Below are positions 19,308-27,100 of a stretch of 29,498 nucleotides of DNA, in pieces. Source of the stretch: Chlamydomonas sphaeroides. Lineage: Eukaryota; Chlorophyta; Chlorophyceae; Chlamydomonadales; Chlamydomonadaceae. How positions within the stretch are numbered: the stretch's first letter is position 1; every line of letters starts with the position of its first letter. The stretch is taken from assembly GCA_001662425.1 (NCBI GenBank), contig BDDC01000622.1, positions 7,130 through 36,627 of the forward strand, in the 5' to 3' direction. The translations under genes and the position numbers were made by a program. The notes below the pieces were generated by a model. It was not told the origin of the DNA, did no database searches, and saw only the letters and a list, made by a program, of their open reading frames with translations.

Positions 19308-20558
19308 TCAACATCCCTCAGCCCCTTCCCTAGCCCCAGCCCCTTCCCAAGCCCCAGCCCCAGCCCCTTCCCTAGCCCCAGCCCCTTCCCTAGGCCCAGC
19401 CGGGCGCACCATGCAATCTGCGTAGCAGGCGCTGGGGAAGTGCGCCCCGCTGCGAGGGTCACACACCGGCCGCCACACCGCCTCGCAGCCGCAGCCTCGC
19501 CGCCACGTCACCGCCCGCTGCGCCCCTGCGCCGCCGGCCGCCGCTAGCAGCCCCGGGACGGCGCCCGTCAGCGGCCAGGCCGCGGCCGCGGCGGCGGCGC
19601 CGCTGCTGCAGGCGGCGGCGGCGGCGGCGGTGACCGCCGTCTGGCGGGAGATGCAGCCCTGCACCATGACCTCGTCCAGTGGGCACCGCGCAAGGCGCAC
19701 CGCCAGCGCCGCCGCCGCAGCGCCCGGGTCGCCGCCGGCGCCGCCGCCTCCACTCCCTTCCTCCACAGCTGCGCCGCCGCCGTCAGCTTGTGCGAACGCG
19801 GCGGCCACCGGCAGCGACAGCACGCCGGCGCAGCGGCGCAGCAGGCGCAGCACGCGGCGTGGCAGCGGCGGCGCTGCGCTGGAGCTCGCATTTGGGGCCG
19901 CAGCCGCGCAGGGCCCCGCCGCGGGCAGCACCGCCGCCACCAGGCCGCACGCCGCCTCGCCGCACCACCAGCCGCCCGCCTTTGCCGGCCCCACGGCAGC
20001 GCCTGCGACCAGGGCCGCCGCTGGTGAGTGGCTGCGGCCTTCGCGAATGTGTACACCTGTCGCAACGTGCGGCCCAACATGCTGGCCGACATGCGGCCCA
20101 ACTTGTTATGCGGCTTGGCTGCGGCCCTGACCCTCCACACGCGGCCCTTGCGCAGCCCCGGCTCCCTCCGCAGGAGGGAAGGAGGCATCCCGGCATCCAG
20201 TAGGCAGCCCCATCGCACCTGACGCCACTAGCCGCCGGGCGGCGCGCTGCAGCGCTGTCAGGTCCAGGTAGTCCACCGGACAGGGCTCGTCGCCGCTGCC
20301 GCCATGGCTGCTGCCTCCGGCACCCCTTGGGCTGCCGCTAACGCCCTCTGCCGCGGCCCCGCCGGCTGCGGCGGGGCGGCTGCAGGCCGTTGGCGCCTGC
20401 GGCGCGGCCGTTGGCGCGGCCGTTGGAGATGTGACGAGCAGAAGGAGGAGGAGCAGCAGCGGCCGCGATTGGGGGCGGGTGCACAAGGGCGCAGCTCGTC
20501 GAGGCGCGCGATGGGTCCTGTGTGCGGCGGCTCGGTCGTCAGGGGCACTACCTAGCAT
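19308..20558 (-). CDS. Cys-rich secreted or anchored protein with Kazal-like motif
   Basis: Two exons, 20558..20219 and 20002..19308, join in phase (donor gtgcga, acceptor gtcgcag) to about 344 residues. The start is ATG 20558 (MLGSAPDDR…). A basic N-terminal stretch is followed by a Leu8 core and VTSPTAAPTAA, typical of a signal peptide or signal anchor. Cysteines follow at EPCPVDY, WWCGEAACGL, ARCPLDEVMVQGCIS and, near the C-terminus, CGCEAVWRPVCDPRSG then FPSACYADCM. The PVC…G…C.A.C spacing matches the core of Kazal-type protease-inhibitor domains, so an extracellular protease-inhibitor-like or cysteine-rich matrix role is inferred. The last ~30 residues (REGAGAREG…) come from the GGGGCT/GGGGAA minisatellite before the TGA. 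Splicing after CYADCM into a further exon is an alternative. Confidence 0.6.
19317..19400. repeat. AGCCCC / CTTCCC minisatellite
   Basis: Irregular units agccccttccct and agcccc alternate. On the minus strand they read GGGGCT / GGGAAGGGGCT and encode the Gly/Ala/Glu/Arg tail of the Kazal-like protein if it is not spliced out. The orientation is opposite to the array at 18411. Confidence 0.85.
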
Positions 20559-21146
20559 GACGTGGGGGCTGTCATGGGTTGGAGCTGGGCGTAGCGCATC
20601 CTGGTTTGTTGTGCGAGTGCTGCATCGCGCGGGGTGGCGTGGCGCTGATGGCCGGCGTATGGGACGGGCCAAACGCGAACCATTGCCGTGAAGAAGGCGG
20701 CTGTCCCCGGATCAAACGGTCGGGTGCGCTCGGCTATAGCCGCTGTGTCACTCACTGTCCAGCTATGCGGGCTCGGGCCCGCCTCGCGGATGCTTTCGGC
20801 AGCGCTGCGTGTTGAGCCAAGGGCCGACCCGGCGGGACGGCCCTGCTCAACAGGCATTGTACTGGTCGCAAGCAGCTCAATATGCTACAAAAGATTTTGG
20901 AGCTCATTAGTGTTATGTTTCACTGCGTCGCGGGCATGGAGTTGCATGCAAGGGGCAAACTCGCAGTCTCGTGCGCATCCGACACCAGCAAGTGCAGTTT
21001 TGATAGCACATCCATGCAACATTCGGGTGTGATAGTCTAGTTGCTTGCTCTTCGCCGAGCTGCGCAAGGAAGTTCAACAGGCGCTGTGTTTTCGAGAATT
21101 CTATTTCCAGAATGGTCAAAACGGCGCTTCATAGTTGATCACCAGC
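20559..21146. promoter_or_regulatory. Divergent intergenic region upstream of the second WD40-kinase gene
   Basis: 588 bp lie between the minus-strand ATG at 20558 and the plus-strand ATG at 21147. Bases from about 20870 to 21130 are markedly less GC-rich than the coding regions and should hold the promoter and 5' UTR of the second kinase gene. No clear TATA box, tRNA or ORF is seen. Confidence 0.55.
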
Positions 21147-24100
21147 ATGTTATCGCTGGCCGCAGCAGCTGATGAGGAGCAGGGACGCTGCGAAGACGAA
21201 CTTCAGCGAACAGCCGAGCTCGCGGCGACTCAGCTGCGCGCGCTGCGCTCTGCATGTCGCAGCGCAACAAGATACAAACGGCAATGTGGCGAGCTCCTGG
21301 AGACGTCAGATGCGGCAATTGCTCATGTCGCCAAGGTGCGACCTGCTCCGCAATCGCCATGATTGCATTCCTTAAATGGCTCTCTACAGCCTTGAAATCT
21401 GGCCTGGACGGTTGCCACCGCAGAACAACGCGGCGGGTAACCGCCCCTGTGCCCCGACCCACATGCCCGACTCACACCCTCCTGCCCACCTTCCGCCCTC
21501 AGGCCCTCGCAGTCCCCACCAGCGCCTTTCATGTCGGCAGGCACTGCGAGAAGCTGCTGGTGCCAGCCGCAGCCCGCTTGTTGGCCGCAAGCCACAGCGC
21601 GAGCCGACGCGTGCAGGAGCTGGGGCGGCGGCCCAGCGGCTTACGGAGGTGCGGCTGGCAGCTGGGTGCTGCGCTTGCACCCATGTACCACACTGACAGC
21701 AACAGCAACAACTTTGCTAGCCTCATAAGGGCAGCAGCACAACGCGCACGCCCCGGGCAGTGTACCGTACCCTGCTTAGACCCTGCTTCCGCCACCGGGT
21801 GCCCGCTAAGTGTGGCGGCCCTCCGCAGCTGGTGTCGTGCATTCATCTCGCCCCCCCACCTCCCTGCATCCCCTCCCCTCTGCGCATCAATTCCTGCCCC
21901 CCATACCCCAGGATGCTCGCCTGGTCGCACCGCAAGGCCCACAAGGATGAGCTGCTCGCAGCAAAGTGCGAGCTGGTGTCGGCGCTGGACTTCGGCGCCG
22001 CAGCTGCCAGCGCCGCGGCAGCGGCCGGGGCCGCTGCAGCCGACGCCGTCGAGGCCCAGCCTGGCGGCGGTCACGAGGCTGCGGCTCTGGCGGCGGCCGC
22101 GGCGGCGGCTCTGGCGGCGCACAACTTTGCGCCAGGGGTGCTGCGGCGCGGCGGCAGCGGCGGCGGCGGCGGCGGCGGCGCGGTGGCGGCGGTGCACTTC
22201 CTGCCCTCGCTGCCCACCGCCGCCGTGCGCGGGGTCGAAGGCTGCTTCGGCGTCGGTGCTGGTGTCGGGGGCGGCGGCGAGCAGCCGTCGCTGCTGCTGC
22301 TGGTGCAGGTGGGCTGGGCCGCAATGGGCCGCGAGGGCGGGCGGCGGGCGCCGGGCGTGCCGCCGCAGTGGGGCTTGTCTGAGGCCATCCAGGGGCCCGG
22401 CTGAGCCGGGAGCACAGGTCACCCCCTCACCGACGTCACGAACGTGCGCCAGCCCTCCCGCTCTTGCCTCCCGTCCCACGCCCTACGGCACAGTGCCCAA
22501 CCCCGTGTTTCCTGTCCTGCCCTGCCCTGTCCCCACCCTCCTTGCTGTGCCCCCCAGCTGGCCCGCGGCGGCCTGGAGGCGCACGCGCCCGGCCTGAGGG
22601 GCTTTGCGGTGCAGCTGCGGCCGCCCCCGGAGCCGCCGCAGCAGGCGGCGACCGGCGGCGGTGGCGCGGGGCAGCAAGGCGCCGGCGGCAAAGGCGCGGA
22701 AGCGGCGGCAGCAGAGGCCGGCGCAGCGGCGGCGCCAGGGTGGGGCGGCCGCGGCGCCCTGGCGGCCACGGCGGTGGACTGGGGGTGGGGCCTGCTGTGG
22801 TGCTGCTACGGCGGTGCAGGAGGAGGAGGCGGAGGTGGCCTGGTGGCAGCGTGGGGCCTGCGGGAGCAGGTGAGCGGCGCGAGTGCGAGCTTGGGCGCCT
22901 TGCGGGCGGGCGAGGCTGACAACCACTCTGGGAGGCTGCAAGTGCCGCACCTCGTGCTCCCCTCGTGCTCCCCTCGTGCGGGCCAGACCCATGCGGGCGC
23001 TTCCATGCGGCTGCAGAGGAGCACCCGGGCTTGCGCCATTGCCGGCTCACACTGCCTTGTTACCCTTACTCTCCCCCGCGCCCCCCGCAGCGCTGCGAGG
23101 CCCTGGCGCTGGGCGGCGCCCCGCCGACGGCCGCGGCCGCGGCGGGCGGCGCGCTGTGGCTGGGCGACGCCGCGGGCCGGGTGTTGCTGGTCACGCGGGG
23201 GGCGGCGGGGCTGCAGGTGGGGGGGTGCGCGGCATGTCGGGCAGGGCCTGGCTTGCGGTGGGCCCTATCCTGCACCCTCTGAAGCCCTGCTGCCCTGCAC
23301 CCTCTGCTGCCCCGCTGGTGTCCTCGCGCGCGCGCACACGTATCCGCATGTCGCGCACAGACCGCTATGACGATGCTCCCCTCACCGACGCCCTACACCC
23401 GCCACCCTGCCCCGCCCCCAGGCCCGGGTGCTGTGCTGCCGCGGCCTGCCCCGCCCCCTGGCCGCCGTCACCTGCCTCTGGGGCCACCCCTCGGGCGCCG
23501 CCGCCGCCGCCGCCGACCCCGCCGGCGGCCTGGCCCTGCTCGACGCCGCCAGCCTGGCCGCCACGCACTCGTACGACTGCGGCCCCGGATCCAGAAGATC
23601 CGGGCTCCGGTCCGGATCCAGATCCAGGCCTGGGTCGGGGACCGCTTCCTTCGGGCCGGTGACGGCGCTTACAGACGTGCCCTGGCCGACGCCTGCACCC
23701 TCTGCCGCCGCCGCCACTCACGCTGCCTCCGGCGGCGGCTCCGGCGGCGGCTCCAGCGGCGGCTGGCGTCTTCTCAGCGGCCACCGCGGCGGCGGGCTGG
23801 TGCTGTGGGAGGTGGCGGCGGGGCGCTGCGGGCTGCTGGCGCCCGTGGCTGTGCTGCGTGAGGGCGGGCCGGCAGTGAGGTGCGCCCTGGGGGCGCCGGG
23901 CGGGGCGGCGGAAGCGATGAAGGCTGCGGCGGTAGAGGCAGGGCCCTGCCCATCCCTCGCATGTGTGGTTAGTCCAGCCGGCCGGCCAGCCCGGGGCTGT
24001 CCACCAACGCCATCAGGGGGCTGTCCACTAGGGCCACCGGGACCCGCCCCTCATCCCTTGCTCCTGCCACCCAACCCGCTCCCTCCCCTGCCGCCACCTT

Positions 24101-27100
24101 TGCTATCCACAAAGCGACACATCCTCTTGCCACTTTCTTCCCCTGCCGCCTCCTGCCCCCAGCTGCCTGGCGGCGCTGCCCGAGCTGCGGCTGCTGGCCT
24201 CGGCCCACGCCGACGGCAGGCTGCGGGTGTGGCCGCTGCCGGGGCCCGCCATGGACCTGCTGCGGCTGGGCCCGGCGGGGTCGGGAGGGGGAGGGGGAGG
24301 GGGAGGAGGGGGATGCCCGGTGCCGGTGTGGGCGCTGCGGCACGGCCGCATGGAGGCGGGCGGCCGCGGCGGGCTGGTGGCGCTGGACAGGTGCGGCCCG
24401 AGCGGTTGGGGGTTGGGGCTGCTGGGGCTTGGGTGGTGGCGGTGCAAAGATGTTGCGGCTGGGGCTGGTGGCGAAGCGGGGCTGCGGGGCTGGTGGCGCT
24501 GGGCAGGTGCGGCTCGGGAGGTGGGGTGGAATGGACACACGGCTGGTGTTCGTGTCTCAGCGGGTGGGGGCCCGGTTTGCAAGTGGGCGTCCCACACCCC
24601 GCTCCACCTCCCCTTCCCCACCCGGCCCAGGTGCGGCACCCGGCTGGCCCTGGCCTCCTCCTGCGGCCGGGTGGAGGTGCTGGACGCCCTGGAGCTGCGG
24701 GCGAGGGCCGTGGAGCAGGTGGGGTGGGGCGCAGGAGCGGGGGCACAGGCGTGTCCAACTGGTGAGCTTCCTCAGGAGGCCAGAAACCTGGACATGGGGG
24801 AACTAAGGCGGGCCGCACCCGTGGGGACCTGTGGAGGCTCTGCCGGCCTAGCGGGAAGGCCGGCTTGGGGGAGTTGGGGGCCCTGGTAGCGGTTGGGGTT
24901 ACAGAGCAGGGTGCAGGGTTGGGATGGGGTGGTTGAGGCCATCCTGCAGGCAACCCTGTCGGGCTGTAGCGGCCATGGAGCCGATCACCAGCCCGCCTTG
25001 CCCCTGACCCGACGCAAGGCTCCCCTGGCCCCTGCCTCTTCTTCCTCGTACGTCGGCCCCTCGTGCCGCAGGGCGCCCACTTCGAGCCCCTGCTCAGCCC
25101 CTTCCCCGCCGCCGCGCAGCTGCACTCGCCGTACGGCGGCCTGCCCGTACACCTGCAGCTGGCCGCCCGCCACCTGGCCGCCGCCCTGGCGCCACCGTGC
25201 CGTACCGCCGCTGCGGCTGCTGCCGCCGTCCCCAATGTCGCCAGCAGCGACCAGGACTCCGCGCCGCCAACAGCCGCTGTCGCGGCGTACGGCACCGTAG
25301 CGCAGCAGGAGCGGCCCTCGCGTGGCTCGGGCCCGGCGCCAGGCCCCGACCCGGGTCTGGCGGCGGCCGCGGGCGAGGCTGCGGCGGCGCCGCCGGCGTC
25401 TGCGGGTCCGTCGGGGCAGGCGGCGGCGCCGCCGTGTGGCGGTGTGGCGGCGCTGGCATCGGCCATCTCCTCCGTGCAGCAGGTGGGCAGCCGGCTGCTG
25501 CTGTTGGCGTCCGTCTGGGGCCTCAGGGGCCTGGCTGCTGGCTGCTGTTGGCGACCATCTTGGGCCGGGCCGGGCCGGGCTGCTTGCGGGTGGGGCTGCT
25601 GGGTGTGGTAGCTGGCAACCAGTGTGGGAGGCGGCGGCAGGCAGGGGACTGCCTGCCGCTGGTGGTTTTTCATCCGTCGCGTCCCTCCGCCAGGCTACGT
25701 CCCAGTCGGCCGCCGCCGCCGCCGCCTCCCTGGCCGCTGCCGGCGGCGAGGGCGCTGCTGCTGGCGGCGAGGGCTCCGGCGGCTTCGGCCGGCTGCTGCC
25801 CCCTGAGGCGCTGGCGCAGGCGATGCAGGTACGCCAGGGGGCTGGAGGCTGTCCGGTCTGGGGCCCAAGGGGCGCAGTGTGAGGGGTGTGGCGTGTGGGG
25901 TGTGGCGTGAGGGCGCTGGCGCAAGCCCCGTAAGCTCCTCAGGCTTGGTCCTCTGAGGATTGTGCGCGAATCCGGCCTCAATGGACTGTGCCGGCTTGCT
26001 GCCCATCAACCGCCGCCGCCGCTTCAGCAAGCCCCCTTAGATCCCTAGGCGTAGGCGTAGTCCTCTGAGGATTTGGCGCGACTCCAGTCTCGAGGCTTCT
26101 TGCCGTTTCCGCGCTTGCCATGCTTGCCATGCCGCCCATCAACCGCCAAAGCCGCCGCTGCCTGACCTCCCCCTATCGGGGCACGCCGGCTGCGCAGACC
26201 TAGACCCGGCGCCCTCCCGCCCTCCCCTTCCCACCTACCCCCCGCCAGGGCCTGCCGCTGCTGGTGCCGCTGCCGCCCCCTAGCGGCGTGGGGCCGCCCG
26301 TGTGGGCGCTGCTGCCGCCGCTGGGTCCCCACACGTCGGCCGATGCCGCCGGGACCGGGGGCTCGGACCCTGCCGCCTACCCCTTCCCCTTCCCCTTCCC
26401 GTACCCCTTCCCCGGCGCCGCCTCGGTCACCGCCGGCGGCGGCTCTGGCGGCGGCTCCGGCGCCTCGGCCGGCGGCGGCTCGGTCGCGGGATCCGGTGGC
26501 GGCGTGTTCGTAGCCACGCATAGCCTTCAGTCTGTGGCGGAGGAGGGCGAGCCCGGCGAGCAGGCCGGCGGCTGGCCCGACCGCGCCACCGCTGGTGGCA
26601 GCGGCGGCGAGGCGGAAGCCATGCTGTCGCTGCGAAACCAGTTCCTGCGGGAGTGAGTGCGGGGCGGAGGGTGCTGGAGAGCTGCTTTGCCATGGGCCCC
26701 GCAAGGGACACCGCCATACCGAGCTAGTGGCTGACCAACCCTGTCCTCCCCCGACCGCCTATCTTCCCCCCTCCCCGCGCAACCCCAGGTCTGACATGCA
26801 GCTGCTGGAGGAGATTGGGGCGGGCGTCGAAGGCCGCGTGTGGCGGGGCAGGTGGCAGCACATCAGCGTGGTGCGGAGTGGGGGCGGGGGGGAAGAGGAA
26901 GGGGGAGGTGTGTGTATTTGATGGCACGAGGGCGAGCTGGCGGGCGGCACCCCATCAGCGTGGTGTGCGCCGCTCCACCTTTGTGGGGGGGGGGAAGGAG
27001 CTGACACATACGGTTGGAGCAGTCTGGCACCCAACGCGACGCCCGCACTTTCCGCTGCCGGCCCCTGCTGCCCATCCACCCCCTGCCAGGCGGTCAAGGA

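Noticed and set aside
21254..22597. 447-codon plus ORF as a single coding exon
   Set aside because: Most of it is intron read-through; only 21503..21648 in that frame is supported by splice sites and the paralogue.
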